A stretch of DNA of 64,000 nt from assembly GCA_032622095.1 (NCBI GenBank), contig CP136066.1, positions 168,092,664-168,156,663 of the forward strand, written 5' to 3'. The stretch comes from Siphonodentalium dalli. Its lineage: Eukaryota > Mollusca > Scaphopoda > Gadilida > Siphonodentaliidae. Every line of letters begins with the position of its first letter. The first letter of the stretch is position 1. Under the pieces are notes generated by a model that was given only the letters and a program-made list of their open reading frames with translations, did not search any database and was not told the origin of the DNA. The position numbers were made by a program, and so were the translations under genes. Shown here piece by piece: positions 35,460 through 48,200 of the stretch.

Positions 35460-35594
35460 TATATGACAACTGTCCCTGTGTGCATTTTGTCAATACGTGT
35501 TTATGTATATGTTATGTACTTGTTGATGATAGTTGTATTGCCTACTTTTATGTTGTATCGCACGAATCGTCATCGAAGGCCTTAATCCATTTAA

Positions 35595-36020
35595 AGCCAG
35601 GTGGCGGTTTGCGCCAAAATACAAGTAATATTATTCGCTTTTGAATATTTCCCGGTATCGAAATAGGTCGATAAATATCTTAACTACCTTTCTGCGCGCA
35701 TTCTGTAACACAAAGAGACGCATTGAGGTAATGAAAAATGTAACTATGAATAAGGTGTTTGGGTAATAAAAACAGCCATGGAACAGAAAAGAGCGTTCCG
35801 TGTTATTCTATTCCTGCATGATATGGTAGCAATAAAGAGCGTTTGTCTAACTGGGGCAAATTTTTTTAAACGGCTGGAAAATAGCTGTGACTTTGGCAAG
35901 TGTTTGTCAAAGCATATGAAGCCGGCATATCAATATTTCGTGTATTGATCGACATATCGTATCCGTTTCTACAAATTACGTAGATAAAATTTGGAGGTCC
36001 GAATGAGCCATGTATGTTTA
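35595..36020 (-). repeat. Dispersed repeat R1, inverted copy
   Basis: Counterpart of 4640-5075: AATATTATTCGCTTTTGAAT, AGAGCGTTCCGTG and AAGCATATGAAGCCGGCATA. Ends about 110 bp before the first visible exon. Confidence 0.6.
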
Positions 36021-36130
36021 ATAGTAAATTCTTAACACTTTAGATTTGTCAGTGTATAATAGCAACCACCAAGGGTGGTTATACCTAAAGCAGGTGAATG
36101 ACGTCATATATTTTTTTCTATATCCATCAG

Positions 36131-36251
36131 TTATTTTTCAAGATCGCGGGTATAGATATTGGAGAAATTGTCACGTCACTTCCGGTTAGCAACCGTGTGG
36201 AGATTGCAAAAAACGCGGAATTGGAAATGAAGCATCGCGATAAAAATGAAA
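36131..36251 (+). CDS. Exon 1 of the visible gene: end of ectodomain (tentative)
   Basis: The acceptor follows a pyrimidine run ending in CATCAG. The open frame starts in phase 0 and encodes about 40 mostly polar residues (for example SLPVSNRVEIAKNAELEMKH). A donor GAAA|gtaact leaves one base, which combines with the next exon to give Ser and complete the sequon N-E-S. The frame also stays open past this donor to a TAG at 36314-36316, giving 22 different C-terminal residues, so a read-through isoform without the membrane segment is formally possible. The donor is weaker than those of the later exons, and this is the least certain exon apart from exon 3. Confidence 0.42.
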
Positions 36252-39200
36252 GTAACTACTTCATAACTTACGAAGAATTCACATCTGATTTAATTAAGTC
36301 TATTAATATCATTTAGACCAATTTCGTTGGTCATCTTAATGAAAACGAAAATGAAGAAGTCATGACGATAATCCAGACAAGATTTTACATTCCACGACAC
36401 GTCTTGTCAATTTGGCATTTAGTCTCCGTCGTGACCACTGGATGATTTTACATAAATTATTCTTAGCGTTATGTCGCAGAAAAAAAGGAAAATTTGAGGC
36501 ACATCATGTGTGGTTGCTCCACTACGTGTCACGTACGATTCATATTATATTGAGCGTTTGAATTCCAGGCGAGGTCACCGATGTCCGTGTTGATAGGGCC
36601 GGTGGTGTAGGGCTGGAACCCCTATCCGGCCTCACACGGAAAGAAACAGCTATCCTCGCCGGCTTCCTGGTCGGTCTCTTCGTTTTCCTGTTCCTGTTAC
36701 TCCTAATCTTGTTCTGTCTTACACCTCGGCGCAGACGACAATCTGTCAAGGATTCCGGGAGGTAAGAATTAAAACGAAAGCTGCATTCACCTTTCCGCAC
36801 ATATTACGTGATACACAGGCTCTTTATTGTTGTTTATGCATACCCATACCATGAAAGGAATATCACAACACGAAACGCTCTTTAATGATACGCATGTGTA
36901 TTACAATGTTCATTCTGTACTCAGAACAGAACGAGTATTTGAAGATGACATCCAATTAACTACAATTTCAATGTTTTTCTACACCATATACTAAATTATA
37001 CCTTGTTTTTAATGTCGGTGTCTTACAATAGAAATCTGCCATGAATTGATCCATATGCTATTTAGACCAAGATATTGACAGACAGACTGATTACATAATG
37101 TGTACCGTTTTTTTTTCTTCAAACGGGCGCATAAAAACAAAAATCAGATAATTAGAAACGCTCTTCAAATGGAATAAATGGCTTCGAATGGGTTCATGCA
37201 AAATAACATAAAAGTATGTAAAACAACCATCTTCAACAAGGACAGGAAACAAAAAATAAAATGACTTCGCTCTTATTTTCATTATTAATAGCCCTCCATT
37301 GAGATTTTTCATGCGAAAACCATTGGTACATGTATGTAAACATTACATTTACATCACTTGCCATAAGTATAGGAAACAGAAGCAAAATTACACTGTTAGA
37401 AAAATCCGAATTCTGTTGCTGGTGGATATTTTCAGTTTGCAGAACATTGCTCGTTTGGTTATAGAAATTTGCAAGACCAGAAGTTGAGGTCTGAAGAACT
37501 AGTGACAACTGAATAACTGTTTGTCATATTTCAGTTGCTTTAATAACACAATCATCATCGCCGTCGTCATCAACATCGTTCATCATCACCATCATCAGCT
37601 TCATCACTACCACCATCATCATCACCATCATCATCATCACCATCATCTCCATCGTCAGCTCTATCACTACCACCATCATCATCGTCGTCGTCATCAGAAA
37701 AACTTTCAGTTTGCAGAACATTGCTCGTTTGGTTATAGAAATTTGCAAGACCAGAAGTTGAGGTCTGAAGAACTGATGACAACTGAATAACTGTTTGTCA
37801 TATTTCAGTTGCTTTAATAACACAATCATCATCGCCGTCGTCATCAACATCGTTCATCACCACCTTCATCACTACCACCATCATCATCATCATCACCATC
37901 ATCAGCTCTATCACTATCACCACCATCATCATCGTCGTCGTCATCAGAAAAACAAAGCTCAAACAAATTATCATCATTATTATTATCATCGTGACCACGA
38001 AGACAAGCCCGAAGCCATGAAGATTGTCCATATTAAATATATTCCGGATATGGTGAAATCATATATAGTAAATTTAATATGCTCCCGGATATGGTGAAGA
38101 AATGAGCGTTTGTGTGTCTCAGTTCTGTGATATTATTGAAATCGGCTGATAAATTGCAGTACCAGTCAAAAGAAGTGGTATATTATGCGCGCTATTTCCC
38201 CCAATAATATTGCAAGTGGAAACGCTTGTAACCGCTTGCGATATTATTGCAATATTTTGCGCTTAATATCGCAATATTTCCCGCTTAATATTGCGATATC
38301 GCGCGCTCAATATTGCGACATTTAGAGCAAATTATTGCGTCTTCTATATTGTTTTTTGCATAAATATAGACAATGTTTTAGATTTGTATATAATTATGGT
38401 TGTAAATGCTATATGTACATATATGTACACTATACGCACAGTATTTATCTAATATAAATATAACACAATCGGGTCTATGAAATTTTGCGCGTTTAATATC
38501 GCAATATTTTGCGCTCAATATCGCAATAATAAGTGCGACAGATTTTTGGTATTGCGCTATAATCGCGCCCTTTTCGAAATTATAAGCGCGCTCAATAACG
38601 CAATAAAGGCGCGCCTCAATATACCACTTCTTCTGACTGGTACTGTACTTTGATTTTTAAGAGCCTAAATGTTCTGTATATTGGAAGTTTATGTCGATTT
38701 ACATCCTCTCTTCTCCCAAATTGCGTGCGCATAATTGGGAGATTCGAATCAGACATGCCCATTTAAATATCGGATCATATTCTATACCATGCAGCACGAG
38801 GGGCACTGATATGGAGTCCATTAAAATATCTGATCATATTCTGTATTATACAGCACGAGGGGCACTAATATGGAGTCCATTTATATATCTGATCATATTA
38901 TATATTATACAGCACGAGGGGCACTGATATGGAGTCCATTTATATATCTGATCATATTCTATATTATACAACACGATGGGCAATGATATGGAGTCCATTT
39001 ATATATCTGATCATATTCTATATTATACAGCACGAGGGGCACTAATATGGAGTCCATTTGTATATCTGATCATATTCTATATTATACAACACGAGGGGCA
39101 CTGATATGGAGTCCATTTATATATCTGATCATATTCTATATTATACAGCACGAGGGGCACTGATATGGAGTCCATTTATATATCTGATCATATTCTATAT

Positions 39201-42200
39201 TATACAACACGAGGGGCAATGATATGGAGTCCATTTATATATCTGATCATATTCCATATTATACAACACGAGGGGCAATGATATGGAGTCCATTTATATA
39301 TCTGATCATATTCCATATTATACAACACGAGGGGCACCGATATGGAATCCATTTATATATCTGATCATATTCTATATTATACAGCACGAGGGGCAATGAT
39401 ATGGAATCCATTTATATATCTGATCATATTCTATATTATACAGCACGAGGGGCAATGATATGGAATCCATTTAAATATCTGATCATATTATATATTATAC
39501 AGCACGAGGGGCAATGATATGGAATCCATTTATATATCTGATCATATTCTGTATTATACAGCACGAGAGGCACTGATATGGAATCCATTTATATATCTGA
39601 TCATATTCTGTATTATACAGCACGAGGGGCAATGATATGGAATCCATTTATATATCTGATCATATTCTATATTATACAGCACGAGGGGCACTGATATGGA
39701 ATCCATTTATATATCTGATCATATTCTATATTATACAGCACGAGGGGCACCGATATGGAATCCATTTATATATCTGATCATATTATATATTATACAACAC
39801 GAGGGGCACCGATATGGAATCCATTTATATATCTGATTATATTATATATTATACAGCACGAGGGGCAATGATATGGAATCCATTTATATATCTGATCATA
39901 TTCTATATTATACAGCACGAGGGGCAATGATATGGAATCCATTTATATATCTTATCATATTCTATATTATACAACACGAGGGGCAATGATATGGAGTCCA
40001 TTTATATATCTGATCATATTCTATATTATACAGCACGAGGGGCACTGATATGGAATCCATTTATATATCTGATCATATTCTATATTATACAGCACGAGGG
40101 GCACTGATATGGAATCCATTTATATATCTGATCATATTCTATATTATACAGCACGAGGGGCAATGACATGGAATCCATTTATATATCTGATTATATTATA
40201 TATTATACAGCACGAGGGGCAATGATATGGAATCCATTTATATATCTTATCATATTCTATATTATACAGCACGAGGGGCAATGATATGGAATCCATTTAT
40301 ATATCTTATCATATTCTATATTATACAGCACGAGGGGCACCGATATGGAATCCATTTATATATCTGATCATATTATATATTATACAGCACGAGGGGCACC
40401 GATATGGAATCCATTTATATATCTGATTATATTATATATTATACAGCACGAGGGGCACTGATATGGAATCCATTTATATATCTGATCATATTCTATATTA
40501 TACAGCACGAGGGGCAATGACATGGAATCCATTTATATATCTGATCATATTCTATATTATACAGCACGAGGGGCAATGATATGGAGTCCATTTATATATC
40601 TTATCATATTCTATATTATACAGCACGAGGGGCAATGATATGGAATCCATTTATATATCTGATCATATTCTATATTATACAGCACGAGGGGCACTGATAT
40701 GGAATCCATTTATATATCTGATCATATTCTATATTATACAGCACGAGGGGCACTGATATGGAATCCATTTATATATCTGATTATATTATATATTATACAG
40801 CACGAGGGGCACTGATATGGAATCCATTTATATATCTGATCATATTCTATATTATACAGCACGAGGGGCACTGATATGGAATCCATTTATATATCTGATC
40901 ATATTCTATATTATACAGCACGAGGGGCAATGACATGGAATCCATTTATATATCTGATCATATTCTATATTATACAGCACGAGGGGCAATGACATGGAAT
41001 CCATTTATATATCTGATCATATTCTATATTATACAACACGAGGGGCAATGACATGGAATCCATTTATATATCTGATCATATTCTATATTATACAGCACGA
41101 GGGGCAATGATATGGAGTCCATTTATATATCTGATCATATTCTATATTATACAACACGAGGGGCAATGATATGGAGTCCATTTATATATCTGATCATATT
41201 CTATATTATACAGCACGAGGGGCATTGATATGGAATCCATTTATATATCTGATCATATTATATATTATACAGCACGAGGGGCAATGACATGGAATCCATT
41301 TATATATCTGATCATATTCTATATTATACAACACGAGGGGCAATGATATGGAATCCATTTATATATCTGATCATATTCTATATTATACAACACGAGGGGC
41401 AATGATATGGAATCCATTTATATATCTGATCATATTATATATTATACAGCACGAGGGGCACTGATATGGAATCCATTTATATATCTGATTATATTATATA
41501 TTATACAGCACGAGGGGCACTGATATGGAATCCATTTATATATCTGATCATATTCTATATTATACAGCACGAGGGGCAATGATATGGAGTCCATTTATAT
41601 ATCTGATCATATTCTATATTATACAACACGAGGGGCAATGATATGGAGTCCATTTATATCTGATCATATTCTATATTATACAGCACGAGGGGCACTGATA
41701 TGGAATCCATTTATATATCTGATCATATTCTATATTATACAGCACGAGGGGCACCGATATGGAATCCATTTATATATCTGATCATATTATATATTATACA
41801 ACACGAGGGGCACTGATATGGAATCCATTTATATATCTGATCATATTCTATATTATACAGCACGAGGGGCACTGATATGGAATCCATTTATATATCTGAT
41901 CATATTCTATATTATACAGCACGAGGGGCACTGATATGGAATCCATTTATATATCTGATCATATTCTATATTATACAGCACGAGGGGCACCGATATGGAA
42001 TCCATTTATATATCTGATCATATTCTATATTATACAGCACGAGGGGCACTGATATGGAATCCATTTATATATCTGATCATATTCTATATTATACAGCACG
42101 AGGGGCACCGATATGGAATCCATTTATATATCTGATCATATTCTATATTACACAGCACGAGGGGCACTGATATGGAATCCATTTATATATCTGATCATAT

Positions 42201-45200
42201 TATATATTATACAGCACGAGGGGCACCGATATGGAATCCATTTATATATCTGATCATATTATATATTATACAGCACGAAGGGCACTGATATGGAGTCCAT
42301 TTATATATCTGATCATATTCTATATTATACAACACGAGGGGCACTGATATGGAGTCCATTAAATATCTGATCATATTCTATATTATACAGCACGAGGGGC
42401 ACCGATATGGAATCCATTTATATATCTGATCATATTCTATATTATACAGCACGAGGGGCACCGATATGGAATCCATTTATATATCTGATCATATTATATA
42501 TTATACAACACGAGGGGCACTGATATGGAATCCATTTATATATCTGATCATATTCTATATTATACAGCACGAGGGGCACTGATATGGAATCCATTTATAT
42601 ATCTGATCATATTCTATATTATACAGCACGAGGGGCACTGATATGGAATCCATTTATATATCTGATCATATTCTATATTATACAGCACGAGGGGCACTGA
42701 TATGGAATCCATTTATATATCTGATCATATTCTATATTATACAGCACGAGGGGCAATGATATGGAATCCATTTATATATCTGATCATATTCTATATTATA
42801 CAGCACGAGGGGCAATGATATGGAATCCATTTATATATCTGATCATATTATATATTATACAGCACGAGGGGCACTGATATGGAATCCATTTATATATCTG
42901 ATTATATTATATATTATACAGCACGAGGGGCACTGATATGGAATCCATTTATATATCTGATCATATTCTATATTATACAGCACGAGGGGCACTGATATGG
43001 AATCCATTTATATATCTGATCATATTCTATATTATACAGCACGAGGGGCACTGATATGGAATCCATTTATATATCTGATCATATTATATATTATACAGCA
43101 CGAAGGGCACTGATATGGAATCCATTTATATATCTGATCATATTATATATTATACAGCACGAAGGGGCACTGATATGGAGTCCATTAAATATCTGATCAT
43201 ATTCTATATTATACAGCACGAGGGGCACCGATATGGAATCCATTTATATATCTGATCATATTCTATATTATACAGCACGAGGGGCACTGATATGGAGTCC
43301 ATTTATATATCTGATCATATTCTATATTATACAACACGAGGGGCACCGATATGGAATCCATTTATATATCTGATCATATTCTATATTATACAGCACGAGG
43401 GGCAATGACATGGAATCCATTTATATATCTGATCATATTCTATATTATACAACACGAGGGGCAATGATATGGAATCCATTTATATATCTGATCATATTCT
43501 ATATTATACAGCACGAGGGGCACCGATATGGAATCCATTTACAGTTTCGGGGCGTCTGAGAGTTTGGTGTCTAAAGAAAATCTCCACGAAGTGTAAGTAA
43601 CAGGAGGATATTTTCGCGTTTATTTCTGTCGAATCATTCATTCATTTTGAAGATAAGAATAATAAGATACAGGGTTCGCGCATATGGTGACCAAATTGGC
43701 CAATCATTTGCCCATATGTTTTAGCCTGCCAGTTTCAACTATGTAGGTAAACAATCATCTCTAATATTAAAATAAGTTCTCCAAGAAGCCCTTAATTCGT
43801 TAACAGGTATACTCAGTAGCTGCTCGCCTGTACACGGATAACATGTTATCAGAAGTAACGTAATTATCAAAACAACGTTTAGCCACTAGAACGGCGTACA
43901 TTCTTAATCAAGTGGCAATACTTGACTATTTTGTGGTTTCAAACTAAGACTGTGAGGCAAATCAGTGATCATTTATGTTGATTAACGTTACCGGCAAGAC
44001 ATATCTCAGTTTGTGCAGTTCGAATCCTTGCACATTTCCAATGTACAGCTCTAAGTTTATCAGATATGTTTTGCGCCTGTGATATATATTTCTGTTTAGT
44101 TTCGGTTTTCTTGATTATTAAAATTTTAGTTTTTTCATTTTTGCCAAAGTTTCTGCAAGATGGCCCATGTTTTTAATTTCAACAAAACATACCATAAAAT
44201 TACTGTAATAATACTGAAATTTTCTTTTTAAAAGAATGTATTATTTCCGACACATAATTATATATAATCCGTACATTAGCATTTCATGCATTCGTCGAAC
44301 TATTATTGAAACCGGAACGTGAATGTGTTGAATTTCAGACCTGAATTGAACGTCTCTAGCAGGGTTGGCGCTGGACTAAAATGTCCTCTTACCAAATGAT
44401 TTGTTCACAGTGTTCACGTTTGGCTGAAAAATCTTTTTGGCCAATTTTTATTTTTTCTGCCAAATTAAAACAAAACTTTAACCGAATTAAATCCTCATTT
44501 TTTTGTTTTACTTAACATCTAACATTCTATATTATTATGTCCATACTTTCAGATACCATGTGTAAACTTCTTTAATCCCACCATAGTTACTTGGCAATAT
44601 ACCATTACCAACCACCTACCATTCAGACATATGAAGACAAAGGATTCATTAGTGTTAATCCTCATTACTGTTTTATTGCATGTGATGGCCCATTGTTTGA
44701 TAGTGCACTGCCACGAGTGCCTTTTGTTACCCCATTAAGCTGTATCACATAATCAATTAGCAGATGATCATACTATAAATATGATTCTAATGTCGCTCCC
44801 GTCACAAAGTCAATTTGGGTTTTGAAATTTGATTTCCGATTTTGGGTTAATAAAAAACTTTGGCCAAAAAATTGGCAAAATGAAACTGTTTTTGCCATAG
44901 GCCAGTTTCGAAAAAAAAAATGCCCAATGGCAACGTAAACCCCGTAAATAGCTTCACCAATCCATTCATCCGGCACCCCCCGGGTCAGACAGTGCTGTTG
45001 GGCTAAAGCGGTGTGAATGTCGGGGGAGGGGTTGTCACTATATGAAATATAAATGTAATTGATTTGTTTCACGAACTAACACAATTACTAAATATACCTT
45101 ATACGGGTGGGTGCATAACACCTGCCGTTTGATCACATCATAACAGAATATCTATGTGTTTATATAATTTGGAACTATTGATGGAAAATACGGAATATTC

Positions 45201-48200
45201 TCGTCGATAGTAGGATAGGATAATTTTTATTTACAATATACAAACATGGAAAGTACAATTACAAATAAATATAATATTAATAGACTATTCATGTATATTG
45301 TTAGGGGTGATATATTCATGACTGACTGTCTTCCTATCACCCCTGAATGTGGTGACAGATTATATGATGAAGATGGCCGAATTAATTAGAATGTTTTTTT
45401 GGGTTACGTTCATCGTGTGCACACTGGTTTTTTTTTAAAGATAGGCTTTGTTAGGGTGATCGTTCGAAAAGTGGTTCATATGTATAGGCACCTACTTGGT
45501 CGATATAATGAATGAATACTATGAATATACATGTGTGAGTGGAACCGAGTAGGAATAATGCGAGTGAGGTTCTGGGATTAAACAAAAAAAATTAACATGT
45601 ATACTTGAGTGAATTTTTTATATTTTTGTTTGTTTGTTTTATAGTATGTATTTACATGCACATGTATATATGTGTGCCGGAGAATGCGAACTCATAATTA
45701 TCAGCATCGCCCACTCCATGCAAATACAGAATATATAGTTACTCCAGTTAAATTAAATTGCATAATTATACCTGAAAGTTACATACGAAAATTAACTTAG
45801 GGAGGGGGTATGTTGATCTATTGTGTCCATATTTGGTTTATGAATACATTATTTAAAAATTGAATTGAATAGCGATTGCGTTTTGTTCTCTCTTCTTTCA
45901 GGGATATAAAGCTTCCACGAGCATGGGTCGACGAGTTCAAAGAGTAAGTATATTATATTTATAACCAGTGTTCACGCTGAGCCGAAAACTCTTTTGGCCA
46001 TTTTTTGTGACCAATTCTGATTTTTTTGGTGAAATGAAATCCTCATTTTCTGGTCTCACAATTATTTGTTTTGTGTTATTTAAGATCTAACGTTCTATAT
46101 AATTAGATCCACACCTTCCGATAAATTGTCTAGACTTCTTTAATCCCACCATTGCTACTTGACAATATACCACTACACACCATCTACAATTCAGCCTTGT
46201 GACAGACAAAGGATTCATTAGTGTTAATCCTCACTGCTATTACACTGTTTTATAGTGCACTGCATCGAGCGCCTTTTGTTACCCATTAAATTGTATCACA
46301 TAATAAATTAGCAGATGATCATACTATACATTTACTTAGTATAAACATATTTTTATAATTCCAAACAAATAATATAATAAACAGATGACACATATATGCA
46401 AAAAATAGAGAGAGAATTAGAAAGTAGAAGACAGGAGGGGGACATGCAGAGGAATGTTGCGTGTAAAAACGATGCTCGTCTATAGTAATATACATTTGAT
46501 TCTCATGTCGCTCCCGTTTATAAAATCAATTTGGGTTTTTGAATTAGACTTCCGATTTTCGGGAAAACAAAACTTTGGCGAAATGAAATTTTGTTTGGCC
46601 ATTTTCGAAAAAAAAAAAAAATGACAGTGTGAACCCTGTTTGTAACTTCCGGAAAAATATAACAGCTAGGGACATGACGATATGTGTATGTATATGTATG
46701 TGTATGTATATACATATGTATATTACTTTTGAATACACTTAAAAGTGCTTCCAAAATTTTAATTTTGTATGTGGCAGTTATCTCACAAATGGACCAACCC
46801 CCCACAAACATGCACGTTCTTATTAATAGTCAGTACTGTCTTCCAGAGCGCTATAAAAAAAAACCCAAACCGAGTACATGACTTTCTACTATTACTTTTT
46901 TTCTAACCTCCGAACATACACCAATAGATTATATTATCACTCGTTTATCGTGCCAAATATTCATAATGTAGCCACATTGTTTTAAACACGAATCTCCACA
47001 ACCTCTGGAATGCAATACAAATTATATATCTCAAAACTGATCATCCTGTAAATACGTGTATACCGTCATCTTGATTACATGTATGTTATTATTGTACCGG
47101 GAAAGGGCTTCATAAGTTGTAAAAACTTGTGCCCCAATCCCTTTTGTATATTATACAAATAAAATATGTTTCAAGTCAATTAAGACTTGGCGACATGGGG
47201 ATTGAGCGTGTCTCGCCTCAACTTTGTTCAACATGTTCAACAGTTAGAACGTTCATGTCTGACACAACATGGTCGAACATAATTAGGTTGAACTATTCTG
47301 ACAGTTTGATTTTCTAACCAGTATGTTGTGTTTAGAACAAAAGTCGATTATTCCCACTTTTCGTCAAACGTTTTGAAGTTCGAAAATCTCAACTGGAGGG
47401 GTGAAAATCGATTTTACCGAACTTGGAACTTTGGATATAGTTAGTTTAAACATTTATTTGTCTAATTTGATAACTCATAGTAAGTCACACATACAATTGT
47501 TATACAGACAATGGAATTGGATGACAAGTGTTGTTTCACTTATGAGTACCTCCTCTCCCGAGATACATATCTGGGTCTAGTTCAATGGGGTGCTGTTGGA
47601 ATTTCTAAAATGGACACTACCTTCAACGGAAACCCCATGTAGCCATGTGACACTACCTCCACGGAAACCCCATGTAGCCATGTGACACTACCTCCAACGG
47701 AAACCCCCTGTAGCCATGTGACACTACCCCCAACGGAAACCCCATGTAGCCATGTGACACTACCCCCAACGGAAACCCCATGTAGCCATGTGACACTACC
47801 CCCAACGGAAACCCCATGTAGCCATGTGGCACTACCCCCAACGGAAACCCCATGTGGCCATGTGACACTACCTCCAACGGAAACCCCCTGTAGCCATGTC
47901 ACCAATAAAGCTCCGACCTGGTCTCCTGGACCTAATGCTCAATGTGAACCTATTTAGAGGTCGAAATATGTTAAATATGAACGTATTTCAAAACGAAATA
48001 AGTCAAATATCTGGCGCTATTTGAGCAATATGTCCTTACAAACCTATTTACAGTGGAAATGTATTTTCACTGTGGCCCGTGCCATTCAACGGATAGCGGG
48101 TATCAGTTTACTATGGGATTATTTCAGAAACAAATAAATCAAATATATGTGAACATTTAGGTTAAATATGAACCGTTTTGCAAGAGAATATTTTGAACAC

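Noticed and set aside
36540..36800. Minus-strand 86-codon frame
   Set aside because: Shadow of the transmembrane exon; the plus strand has matching splice phases.
37521..38097. His-rich (plus) and Asp/Met-rich (minus) frames
   Set aside because: They are read-outs of the ATC trinucleotide tracts within an intron; the duplicated unit contains stops outside the tract.
38757..43541. CRISPR-like array
   Set aside because: The units are contiguous 59-bp tandem repeats without distinct spacers, in a eukaryotic intron.
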